DNA from: Hippophae tibetana
Taxonomy: Eukaryota > Streptophyta > Magnoliopsida > Rosales > Elaeagnaceae
Assembly (NCBI GenBank): GCA_037013495.1
Contig: CM072810.1
Coordinates: 105,056,898-105,120,897 of the forward strand
Direction of reading: 5' to 3'
DNA length: 64,000 nt
Below the pieces are notes generated by a model, which saw only the letters and a list, made by a program, of their open reading frames with translations, was not told the origin of the DNA and made no database searches. Below, piece after piece: positions 45,801-56,505 of this stretch; position 1 is the stretch's first letter, and each line of letters opens with the position of its first letter. The translations under genes were made by a program, and so were the position numbers.

Positions 45801-48800
45801 AGAAAACGAAAACGTGAAATAGAATGCGACTTAGTAAAAAAGTCGACAAGCTACAAGGATGAAGAAACAAAATGCAACGTAATGGTGCCATTCTTGAGGT
45901 GATGACGAGTAAAATGACAATCAATTTCAATATGCTTAGTCCGTTCATGGAAGACTGAGTTATGAGCAATCTGAATAGCACTTTTGTTATCACAATACAT
46001 AGGAGTGGGAGAAGAAAGGGAAACGCCCATTTGGCAAGTAACCAACGTAACCAAACAATATCTTTGGTAGTAGATGCTATAGCACGATACTCTGCTTCAG
46101 TAGAAGATTGAGAGACAACTATTTGTTTCTTACTTTTCCACAAAATAAGAAAATCCCCCAAAAAGATACAGAAACCAGTAACAGACTTGTGACTTGTGGA
46201 ATCACGACCATGATCAGCATCAAAATATGCACACAGTTCCAATGAAGAAGTGGATGGAAGTAAAAGACTATGAAAAGTGGTACCCCAAAAATACCGCAAA
46301 ATACGAAGAACAGTTGCCCAATGAACGGTAGTAGGAGAAGCAACAAACTGATTAACAATATGAACAACATATGCAATATCTAGACGAGTGATAGTGAGGT
46401 AGACCAAATTGTCAACAATAGTGCGATATAAGGTAGGATCTGACAAAGGATTACCATCTGAAGGAGAATACTGAACGTTAAGCTTACAAAAAGTATCAAC
46501 AATTTTGATATCAATAAGACAAGCATGCTCAAGAATATCAACAATGTACTTAGATTGAGAGAGAAGATAACCTTTTGGAGAGAAGGTAACTTCAATACCC
46601 AGAAAGTACTATAAAGGGCCAAAATCCTTCATTTCAAACTGATGAGTTAATTCTGACTTTAATAGTGCAATTCCATCAACATCATCACCAGTAATAATCA
46701 TATCATCAACATATAGAGAAAACAAAATACGACCAGTAGTGGTGCACTTGACAAAAAGAGCCGAGTCATGATTATTGGAGGAAAATCCAAGAGAAGTGAT
46801 AACATTAGAAAACTTCTCAAACCAAGCTCGAGGTGCCTATTTGAGACCATATAGAGCTTTCTTAAGCTTGAAAACTTCACCATGCTTATGAGAAACACCA
46901 GGGGTGGGAATCATGTAAATTTCTTCATGCAAATCACCATTCAAGAAAGCGTTCTTAACATCCATATGAGATATATGCCACTGACGAACAGATGCAACTG
47001 TAATAAGAGTACAAACAGTAGTCATTTTTGCAACATGAGCAAAAGTCTCCTCATAATCCATACCATACTGCTGAGAGAACCCCTTTGCTACCAATCTAGT
47101 TTTTTAGCGCTCAACAAACCCATCAGACTTAGTCTTGATTTTATATACCCAACGAGAACCAATTGTACTTTTACCAGAAGGTAAAGGTACCAAATCCCAA
47201 GTACCAGTTTTTTGCAAAGCAGAAAGTTCCTCAATCATAGCATGCTGCCAAAAGGGGGTCAAGAATTGCCTCTTTATAGGATAAGGGCTCAGAGAGACAA
47301 TGAATAGATGCTAAAAAGGAAGAAAATGAATTAGAATAACAAGAGTAAACAAAATCTGGAAGGTGAGTAGACTTACGAGTATGCTAAGAATAACGAGAAG
47401 TAGAATCCACAATCTCACGAGGAGTTTGGGTAATTGTAGGAGGAATGGGATTATCAAGAGCTCCAGACTGCAAGGTACCAGCATCTCCAAAACTAACAGT
47501 GTGAACCCTGCGAGAATCATAAAGAGCAAAATGGACTATAAGGGCAATAGATAAGTCAGAGTCTGTAGTGGAAGGGACATGTGGAGATAAACTATTTATA
47601 TGGTTAGAGAAAAGATCAATATGAATGATATCAGACTTGGTCAAGTTGTGAGTAGTAGTAGGAATAGAAAAGAAAAGTATGTGCTAAAGAAACACAACAT
47701 GACGAGAACAATATAGTTTTCGTGACACTGGATCAAAACAACGATATCCTTTTTGCTCTTCACCATAACCAAGAAACACACAAATGGTAGAGTGGGATGA
47801 CAATTTAGTACGCTCTACATGAGGAAGAAGGACAAAACAAGTAGAACCAAAGACTCTCAAGGAAGAATAATCAAGAGCATACCCATATAATTTTTCAAAA
47901 GGTGACAAACCTAAAGTATGAAACGAAGGGATCTTATTGATGAGGTTGACTGCAGTAAGAACTGCTTCTCCCCAAAACTCACTAGGAACTGAATATGACA
48001 ACAAAAGAGAGCGAGTAGTTTCAACAATGTGCCTATGTTTTCTTTCAGCCACACCATTTTTCTCAAGAGTATATGTACAAGAAATTTGGCGAATAGTTCC
48101 ATCTAAAGCAAGTAGATCAAAAAATTTATTAGAAGTATATTCACCACCCAAATCACATCTAAAACACTTAATAACTGTAGAATGTTGAATTTTTACAAGA
48201 GCTCGAAAGTTACTATAAATGCCAAAGAAGTTAGAACGGCGTTTTATAAGATAAATCCAACAAAAACGAGTGTGATCATCAATAAAAGAAACATAATATT
48301 GAGACCCCTCTTTCGTAGCAATAGGAGAAGGTCCCCACACATCTGAGTGGACCAAATCAAATGGTGCAATAGAACAAGAAGTACTTCGATGAAAAGGCAA
48401 AGCAGAAAATTTTGCAAGTTTACAACCACTATAATAAAAAATATCATGAGTTTGCAAATTTCTTAAGACACTCGTAGAAGCTAAGAATCTTAAACGAGAA
48501 GATGATACATGACCAAGACGAGAATTCCATAAATAAAAACTAGAGGATGAAAGAGACAAAGAGACAAACAAAATGAAGACAAGTCAACACTAGGATCTAC
48601 AAATACTGATAATCTCAACTCGTCCAAAACATATAATCCATCCCGTCTACGACCTGTCTCAATCAACTTCTGAGACTACGGATCCTACACATAACAAGAG
48701 GTGGAAGAAAATAACAATGAATAACCAGAATCACACAATTGACTAACAGAAACAAGATTCAATGTAAGCTTAGGAATGCGGTAAACATTAAAAAGTGACA

Positions 48801-51175
48801 AATGAGGTGTGTCAATAGAACCAACTCCTTCTAATGGTAGATGAGTACCATCAGCAGTCATGATAGATATAGAGGATGCAGGACATAAAGAAATAAATGA
48901 TTTCGAATCAGGAGACATATGATGTGAAACTCCAGAATCTAAAACCCATATAGATGATGACATACCTGAAGAGCTAGAGGGGAAAATGGACATAGCATGT
49001 GACTGTGTAGCAAGAAACTTATGAAACTGTTCAAAAAGAGCTGCAAATGCGGGATTTGAGGATGAGGTTCCAGGTCCAAAAGAATCAGATGGTGGTACAA
49101 CTACTGCAGTGTTAACCTGTGGAGGACGATATGATCGTGGTTGAATATGACTTCCAAACCGTGGAGGCCTTAAGTGATGCCTTTGTTGGTGTAGTTGTGG
49201 TATTTTATTCAATAGCTTAGGACACTGAGCCTTCCAATGTCCTCTTTGCTTGCAAAAACTGCATTCATCAATCTCAACCCTTGAATGAGGCTTGTTTTCA
49301 TAGTGAGTAAGAAGTCTAGAAGGAACTACAAAAATTGATGAATTAGGCACCGGGAGAATTCCTTTTCCTGTCTGAGACTTAAGACGTATCTCATCAGCCA
49401 TGAGTTTACTAACTATCGAATCGATAAATAGAAGCGGGCCACGATGCAGGATAGAGCCACGAAGACCCTCAAAATCATCACGAAGTGCCATAAAAAATTG
49501 AACTAGACGTTGCTCTTCTCTACGAGCAATATAAGCTGCACAAGCACGTAGTTCTTCCGATTTTGTAAGAGCCAACTGATCCCAAAGATCTGTCATTGCA
49601 GAATAGAACTCTTGAATACTCATGTCTTTCTGTTCAAGAGCTCGAATATCATGTTCTAACTGATATTGTTTTGCAAAGTTAGACTGTGTATACAATCTTG
49701 CCAAACCTCTTTTGCAACATCATATTTTGCCAACTGAGTACCTATTGAGTGTTCAACAGAATTGTTTATCCAAGTAATAATTTTTGAATTATCAACTTTC
49801 CAATTATCTAACCGTTTTTCATACGTTTACTCACAATTTCAAAAATATAACCCCACATTTTTTTGCCTTTTAAAAAGTTCTTCATCACATAACTTCAATA
49901 TGAATAATTTTTTCCATCTAATCTCACATTAATAGATTGTAACGAGTTATCTCTATTACTAGTCATTGCAAAAACAAACACGGTCCAAAATTCCAAAAAT
50001 TATAAATATACTCCTGAGTTTTTCATAAATTTCAAATACACCCGAACCTTCCTGAAATTATAAATATACTCCTGAGTTTTCCAGAAATTTCAAATACACT
50101 CCTGAACCTTCTTGACATTTCAAATATACCCCTGTGTTTTCCATAAATTTTAAATACACTCCAAAATTTTCTGAAATTATAGAAAATACTACAATTTTTA
50201 TACAAATTATAGATCTGTCCAAAATGCTAAAACTTTGACAAGATAAAAATTAGGATTAATCTCTATGCAAACATACTTGATCTTTGTAATACTTGAAGGA
50301 AATTGATTACCCAATACTAAAGTAATAAATCGTTACTTGATTCAAGACACAAAACAAAGTGAAGAAATTGAATCAAAAGAGAATCTTGAACCCTCAAATT
50401 TTGCATTTGTTCTTGAAGAGATAAAAACTACCTTTTATAATCAAAACTCTGATACCATGTGAATTACTCAAATACAAAAAGAAATAGCAAAGAAATGCAA
50501 AGAAGAAGAGCAAAGAAGGAGAGAAAAAGGATAGGTTCTCTAGGAAAAAGAGAGATGCAAAAACCCTAAATAGAAAATAGAGAAGTAAGGGAAATATAAG
50601 CAAAAAAAAAATAAAAGATTAAAATACCCTTATAATAAATATTCTAATAAAAAGAATATTCATGTTAATAAATTAACCTTGAAAACATGTATTAAACATA
50701 TATTCAAAATGTTATATAAATTGAAACATATCAATATTGACAATATTATAATTTTTTTAACATATATCAACGCCTTAGAAGGGTTTAAAAGTGATTATCC
50801 TATTGCACTTAAATCTTTAACTGAATTTGGTGATGTTTATTACATTTTCTAGTTAGCTAGAATACATGAACATCATTATTGTGCGAATGTATACTTTAGA
50901 ATATATGAGCATCAGTTGGTTGACGGGTATTGAACATAGGAGTAGGAAAATTTGAAAAGAGTTATGATTAATGGTATGAGACCTGAAATTGTTGGTTTGG
51001 TTCAGTGGAGCAGGATATGCTAGAAAGAGAGATTGCAAGGTTGCGAAATTTGCATCAGCAGCAGCTGCAGCTAAAGCAACCAACTCGCCGATTGCCCAAA
51101 AATAGAGAGCTTGATTGCCAGTTTGCTGGGATGTCCATAAACTATAATGTTATTGGTTCCTTGCAAAGCAATTAG
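42828..51175 (+). CDS. bZIP transcription factor (At1g58110-like) with retrotransposon-filled intron
   Basis: Exons 42828-43456, 44222-44297, 44412-44538 and 51006-51175; 1002 nt, 333 aa, continuous in frame. The N-terminus has [10 protein letters not shown] and the acidic patch [25 protein letters not shown] typical of this plant clade. The basic region and zipper start at the exon 1/2 junction ([23 protein letters not shown]) and continue with heptads through [29 protein letters not shown] and [13 protein letters not shown]. The invariant bZIP asparagine position is Lys209, with Arg217 kept (K-x7-R). The second intron uses a GC donor (CAG then gcaagg at 44298). The last intron is 6467 bp because a complete copia element sits in it antisense (45559-50649). 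Exon 1 could be read past 43456 into an intronic stop, which is not the likely product. Nuclear DNA-binding role is inferred from family. Confidence 0.9.
44649..44690. repeat. Short perfect-type hairpin in bZIP last intron
   Basis: acgccttccggcct (44649-44662) pairs with aggccagaaggcgt (44677-44690): 14-bp arms, one mismatch, 14-base loop. It is a GC-rich island in AT-rich intron, 110 bases after the exon ending at 44538. It could be a foldback remnant or a structured RNA element. Confidence 0.7.
45559..45747 (-). repeat. 3' LTR of element 3 (189 bp)
   Basis: Plus-strand ends tgtgaattactc..attctaata; read in element orientation it starts TATTAGAATA and ends ATTCACA. Confidence 0.9.
45799..49966 (-). 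pseudogene. Broken gag-pol polyprotein of element 3
   Basis: The minus-strand ATG at 49966 begins a copia gag ([13 protein letters not shown]) that meets a TGA at 49897-49895 where a Trp is expected. The rest of gag is open from 49704 to 48685: UBN2-type gag, zinc knuckle [14 protein letters not shown], protease-like [10 protein letters not shown]. Integrase is open from 48571 to 47684 with pre-integrase [28 protein letters not shown] and [10 protein letters not shown]. Reverse transcriptase is split across frames at about 47180-46380, and the RNase H region is split by a frameshift near 46050. Several independent breaks make it non-functional as it stands. Confidence 0.92.
50458..50649 (-). 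repeat. 5' LTR of element 3 (192 bp)
   Basis: Partner of 45559-45747, with the same ends. It borders the primer-binding site on its left and the target duplication aaaag on its right. Confidence 0.9.
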
Positions 51176-51715
51176 TAGCTTGCTCCAAACAAAATTAGAA
51201 CAAACTGAGAAACATAAAGATACTATATACGCCTTACGTAACTGGACTACATATCTATTTTTCTTTCTTTTCTTCCTCTACAACGAACTCTGACCTAACA
51301 GAGCTTTGATATTACATGTTAGAACTGCTCTATCCATTTTGGCATACTTGTAGTTTTTCCTTTTGTGTATTGTTACTGGAAAAAAGGCAACTTCTAATTA
51401 TAAGCTACAAGAAGAAGGTGACTGAGATTGTATTGTCATTGCTTACTTGATACCATAATTTAATTTTTTCATGGTTTCTATTTATTATCTTAAAATGATT
51501 AATGTAAGCTCTTGATCACAGTAACTAAAAAAATGAAGTTGAGCATGCAGTAAAACAATGAAAAGGTTCAGAATAGTTATCAAAATGGATGACTCATTCT
51601 CATTATCTCTGCTCTATACTGCTTCTGTGAGATCTAGATTCAAGGCAAGTATGATATGTATGTCCACTTTTTTAGGAAAAGTTGCATCAGAGTTCTTTTG
51701 ATCTTCCAAAAGCTA
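51176..51715. other. Convergent 3' intergenic space
   Basis: 540 bases between the bZIP stop (plus strand) and the TNL stop (minus strand). It must contain both 3' UTRs and polyadenylation sites. No other feature seen. Confidence 0.6.
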
Positions 51716-54700
51716 TCAGACTTGTTTATCATCAGAATCATTCCTTAGTCTTTTGTGAGTCGGGTCTTCAGTAGAGAAGAGACTGCTTGGTCCTGCCTCA
51801 TCATCAAAGCCTCTTTTGCACCCCATACCTGCTTGATATTGATTTACATTTTCACCACTACTAAGAACAATAGTATGCTTGTCCGTCTCTATAGCACATT
51901 CGATCGTGTTTTGATCAACAATTTTGTCCCAAACCAGATAGATCCCTGTCTTCTTTACAATAAATTTCTCTCCAAAATCTACAATAACTTCAACTTCATC
52001 ACCTGCTTCTAATTTGAACACCTGATTGGACATTTGGCCTTGCCACAAATGATCTTCCCCAAAGGTTATGACATCAAGTGTAACTGGCTTGATGGTTCGA
52101 ACGTTCCCATTTGTGTAATTGATTAATGACAGGCTTGTAAGATCTGAAGATAACTCATAACAATCGAGTGAAGATGAATAGACAATACAGACAACAAAAC
52201 CTTTCAAATTGCTATGAGCCATATAAGGCACTTCAAAGAAAATAGAAGTATCATCATCCTTATAGTTGAACCAATCGGGAATGTCATCACCTGGAAGAAA
52301 AATCCCACCAAACCCAAGTTGACTTTGTCCCTGTACAACAGAAAAAGTTAAATTGATTATTAATACAACATTTTAATTTGTGATATTCAACTGATATTTG
52401 AAAAGAGAAGGAAAGGAGAGAACCTGTAGAAGGCTCTCCTTTAAAGTTGTACTGATGTTGTTACACATCTCCATATGAATGATTCTCATAGAGTTAGATA
52501 ACTTATCTAAACCAGGAATATCAACAAGTCTTCTGCAATTTGTGAGAGACAATGTTTCCAAGTTTGAGACCTCTGACAGATTTGGCATTCTTTCTAATGC
52601 AGTACAATTGTTTGCATAAAGTGATTTTATATTTGATGGTAAATCTGGAAGAAACAGAAGCTTTGAGCAGTTATCCAAGTAAAGAGTCTGGAGCTTAGAG
52701 AGGCCACTAATGGTTGATGGAAGGGCATGAAAATCATTGCCCCGTAGTTCTAAATCTCGAAGAGAAGGTAGACTTCCAATATCTTTAGGAATTGTATCAG
52801 ATGTTAAATTGCAATCATTAAGACATAATCTTCTTAGGGAGTCTAAACCTTGTAAGGATGGAGGCAGTAATAGATTGAAAGATTTTGCTGGACGACTCCT
52901 CGGCATAACCCAAGACCATAGGAGTGAGGGCAATGACTTAGATGTTGATCCTCTCAAGCCACATAAAGATAAATGTTTGAGATTCTTTAATCTTACAATG
53001 CTAAAGGGTACTTTTCTAATTCCAGTGTTGTCTGCAAGAAGTGTTGTCAAGGATATCATGTTCCCTAAATCCTCATCTAGATTTGCAAGCCTTGAACAGC
53101 CAGAAAGAATCAAAGTTTCAAGAGCTTTTAACTTGTAAAAACTTTTTGGAAGGCTCTCAAGGACTCCGCAATCTCTTAAATTGATGAAAACAAGTCGATT
53201 AAGACATCCAATGGAATGATGAACCTCAAACAAGCTTTTACAGTCTTTTAATATCAATTTCATGAGATTAGGAAGCTTTGAAAAGTCTGGTGTTTGGGTT
53301 AGATAATGGGAATGACTGAGATTCAAAAACTTCAATTTCTCAACCATCTGTAAAAGGAAGAAAATTAAAAAACAAAATAAAAGTCAAAGGAATTAATAAA
53401 ATATAATTGTTATATCATACATGTGAATCCTTCCAAACTTGTCTCAGGTTGCTATACCGCAAGTCGATAGCAACTAGCTTTTCTTGATAGAAATTGCTTG
53501 GTATACACTTCAGAGGAAATCCATGCCAACATAACCATCTTAATTCTTCAGAAAAGTACTCCAAACCTCCAGTGATCTTTACAAAATTGAGTTGGAGCAA
53601 TCTTAGTCTCTGCATGACTGCAAATGCTTTTGTACTAAAGCTGACCTTACTATGTCTTTCCATTTGAAGAACAAGCCCTTCAATTTCTCCACTTCCCTAC
53701 AAAATAAACACTAGATTAGGAAAAAAGGGCTAATTTGAAAATTGAGAATGTTTTGAGCATACATGAAAAATCATTCAAAGTTTAGACAACGACATGCTAA
53801 TGCTTCTATCTAAAAGACATTTTTATATCCGAAAAGGACTCATTTGAGGCAGGAAAAATGTACCATCTGCATATCCTATCATAATCCATACCTTGAGCAC
53901 ATTTAAGCCTTATTTCACAAAATGGAACTTTACAGGAAAATTTCCTAAATCAAAGTGGTATCGGCAAAGAAAGAATTTACTATATTACAAGAGACTAAAC
54001 AGACAACAGAATAATCAAGCATGCTGCTAACAAGATATACCAAGTACATCGTCAGCATACAAATTATGAAGTCATCTTACTTTGTGTTTAGTCAATATGT
54101 CTAGTAAATCTTCATGATTCCATAATCTAGTGTATTTTCCAGGCTCTTTAGGAGATTCTTCACGAATAATCTCAGTTCCCATGTCTCGAAGCAAATCATG
54201 CATCATAAGCTTGTTCTTCTCAGTGATTGTTATGAGGCACCTTTCAAGGAGAACACTAATTCCAATTTCTGCAAACAAACCACACCCATCCAATATATGC
54301 ACAACGTAATTTTTGTCCTTACCAATAAAGAAACAACATATGTCAAGGAATATATCCTTTATTTTATCATCACTTAGAGCATCATAACTTATCCTAAGCT
54401 TGCTTTGAATATGACTGTCAGGAATTCTTTTTAATTTCTCCAATGTACTTTCCCACTCTGCTATATTTCTGCCAAACAAGAAAGAACCTAAAACTTCAAG
54501 AGCTAGTGGCAAACCTCCACAATAATCAACTATACTTATTGAAAGTTCAAAATACCGGTTCTCATCGGGATAACTTCTCCGAAAGGCATGCCAACTAAAG
54601 AGCTCAAGAGATTCAGTGTTACTCATTTCTTCAGCCATATAAATAGCATCCACTTGAAGCACCTTCAATAAATGTTTATCTCTAGTTGTTATCAAAATTC

Positions 54701-55185
54701 TACTTCCATGACCAAACCATTCACTACTTCCAGCTATAGCATTTAGTTGGACAACATGATCTACATCATCCATAATGATAAAGATCCTTCTGCTACGAAG
54801 TCTTCTCTTGATCAAATTAATTCCTTCATCAACACTACCTATGTTTACTTTGATTTTCAATACATCAAAAAGAAGTTGTTTTTGCAATCGAATCTGACCA
54901 CCTGGTAACTTTGCCATTTCTCTTACATTTGCAAGAAAACTTCTGCCTTCAAAACTATGATAAAATTCGTTATAAGTGGCTTTGGCTAGTGTTGTTTTAC
55001 CGGTTCCTCCCATGCCACAGATTCCTACTGCAAGGTTAACTTGAGTTGATCCAACATCCAACAACGAACTCACATGTTTCACACGAGAATCAATCCCAAC
55101 TGGGTAGAGGGCTACAAATAAGTATGTGCTGTTTACTTGCCTTGAAATCTCTTCAACAATTTTCTTGATAAATTTTGCTTCATGC
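51716..55185 (-). CDS. TNL-type NB-ARC-LRR immune receptor; TIR exon not found
   Basis: Minus-strand exons 55185-54081, 53696-53421, 53347-52424 and 52330-51716, continuous in frame, about 972 codons from the first base seen. Exon 1 starts after an acceptor (tttcag) with HEAKFIKKIVEEISRQV, the normal junction after a TIR exon, then NB-ARC with P-loop GMGGTGKTT (near 55005), kinase-2 IFIIMDDVD (near 54770), GSRILITTRD, GLPLALEVLGS (near 54510) and MHD (MMHDLLRDMG, near 54195). The next two exons are leucine-rich repeats (LRWLCWHGFPLKCIPSNF, LKFLNLSHSHYLTQTPDFS). The last exon is a C-JID (GGIFLPGDDIPDWF). TNLs recognise pathogen effectors inside the cell and signal through the TIR NADase domain. 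No TIR-coding exon appears in 55186-56100 or 61183-64000. The NB-ARC motifs are intact, so either a very long first intron, an N-truncated gene, or a TIR-less paralogue is possible. Confidence 0.9.
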
Positions 55186-56100
55186 CTGAAAATTGATATT
55201 GAAACTTAAATAAACACAAAAATAAATTTGAAATGTCAAGATACATGATGTTTAATGACCCTAATTAAGGCTTCTTCTTTTTTCCCTTCCATGAATAATT
55301 CAATGTTCAATTGTGTATGAGCAATAATCACTTTATACGCTGCATTAAAACATATATATATATACCTCTCTGAGTATCTTGAACCTTGATATTTTCTTCG
55401 TTCTACTTCATGTTTATAAATAAAATTGTAACAGCTTAAGAGCATTGATTGATTAAAGTTAAAAGTTCCCCACCTTTAATTTGTGGATGATAGTATTTCA
55501 TTCTCCTCATTGCATGAGGAGTAATTTTTAAATTTGGTTAGGATGATTAAATTGTTCTGCTATGTGTCAGATTTGATGACAAATCTATCCAAAAGTCGAA
55601 TATTAATTGTGTTGATGACAAAATGATAGTTTTAGTTAACTTGTTGGGTTGTCAAATTAGGATTTGGCCAACCAAATATTTGGGTTTACCTATTGAAGGC
55701 AATTCAATTGTAGTTGAGCTTTGATAATTAATTATCGAAAGAGTAGAAAGAAGATTGGCAACATGGAACATTGCCTTTTTCTCTAAAGGGAGTCAGTTTA
55801 TTTTGATAAATTTGGTATTGTCGAGTCTTTCAACTTAATACTTATAATCTTCAAAATATCCGCAAGATTTGCTAAAAGATAATAGAAATAATGATTTTTT
55901 TGTAGAAAGTGTTAACGAGGAAGGAATAGTCATTTAATCACGTAATTTTGTTATAAAAATCTACAAAAAATGCTTGAAAATCATTGTGGGTGATCAAATA
56001 TCAAAGATTTGACTAGAAGCATTGCATACGAAAAAAATAACATTATGGGGGATTTTGATCGATCGAGCAAGGTGGTTCGATCGAACTTTGATTGTGTTTC
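55186..56100. other. TNL upstream/intron DNA with LINE relic
   Basis: No TIR motif on the minus strand. The 69-aa minus ORF at 55236-55445 lacks receptor features. The right part holds a LINE fragment (separate entry), then GATCGATCGA-type repeat DNA and the left target-site copy gtttc (56096-56100) of copia element 2. Confidence 0.6.
55600..55910 (+). pseudogene. LINE (non-LTR) reverse-transcriptase relic
   Basis: Broken plus-strand reading matches the C-terminal part of plant LINE reverse transcriptases: VNLLGCQIRIWPTKYLGLP (near 55635-55690), then in a shifted frame IIERVERRLATWNIAFFSKG and FILINLVLSSLST (near 55730-55830), followed by stops. The family pattern is LGC..  ..KYLGLPLG..., then ..KRLxxWKxxFLSKGGRxxLIxxVLSSIPxYYL. 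About 100 residues remain, with stop codons and a frameshift; no other LINE domain is nearby. Confidence 0.8.
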
Positions 56101-56438
56101 TATTGGATATTAGTTCTTAATTCAAAGAATAAACACAATGACCTTAATTCAAGGAATAAAACAAGGAGCTTAATTCAAGGAGTAAAACAAGGAATCCTTA
56201 ATTCAAGGAGTAAAACAAGGAATCCTTAATTCAAGGAGTAAAACAAGGAATCCTTAATTCAAGGAGTAAATCAAGGAATGCTTAATTCAAGGAGTAAATC
56301 AAGGAATGCTTAATTTAAAGAGTAATTGAAGGAATAAAATTTCCTTATAAATAGCTATACAATTGTAATGAAAACATGAAGAAAATAATACAAACTAGAG
56401 AACTCTTTTGTGTAGAGTTATTTCTTGTTTTTTCTACA
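56101..56438 (+). repeat. 5' LTR of element 2 (338 bp)
   Basis: TATTGGATAT..TTCTACA. Minisatellite units of about 25 bp (ttaattcaaggagtaaaacaagg) fill positions 56116-56330, followed by the TATA box and transcribed part. Confidence 0.95.
56346..56353 (+). promoter_or_regulatory. LTR TATA box
   Basis: TATAAATA lies 85 bases before the LTR end, in a segment conserved in all four LTRs of this family; the minisatellite lies directly upstream, where an LTR enhancer would be. Transcription start is inferred to be about 30 bases downstream. Confidence 0.6.
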
Positions 56439-56505
56439 TGGTATCAGAGCAGGAAAATTAACTTGCTTCTGCTTTATTATTATCTTAGCATCTTCAATCT
56501 TTGAA

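Larger units (their letters stand above)
45559..50649 (-). mobile_element. Ty1-copia retrotransposon element 3, antisense in bZIP intron
   Basis: Complete LTR-to-LTR element of 5091 bp flanked by identical 5-bp target duplications aaaag (45554-45558 and 50650-50654). In its own orientation the 5' LTR is 50458-50649, the primer-binding site TGGTATCAGAG follows at 50457-50447, gag-pol runs 49966 to about 45799, and the polypurine tract (aggaggag) is next to the 3' LTR at 45559-45747. The LTRs differ at about 15 of 190 positions by eye, so the insertion is much older than element 2. It differs in sequence from elements 1 and 2, so it is a separate copia lineage (RE1-like polyprotein). Confidence 0.95.

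Noticed and set aside
45799-49966. Element 3 as an active element
   Set aside because: A stop in early gag, a split reverse transcriptase and a frameshift in RNase H, with about 8 percent LTR divergence.
55236-55445. Minus-strand ORF as the missing TIR exon
   Set aside because: It has none of the TIR motifs (such as DVFLSFRGEDTR) and no donor leading into the NB-ARC exon in frame with such motifs.
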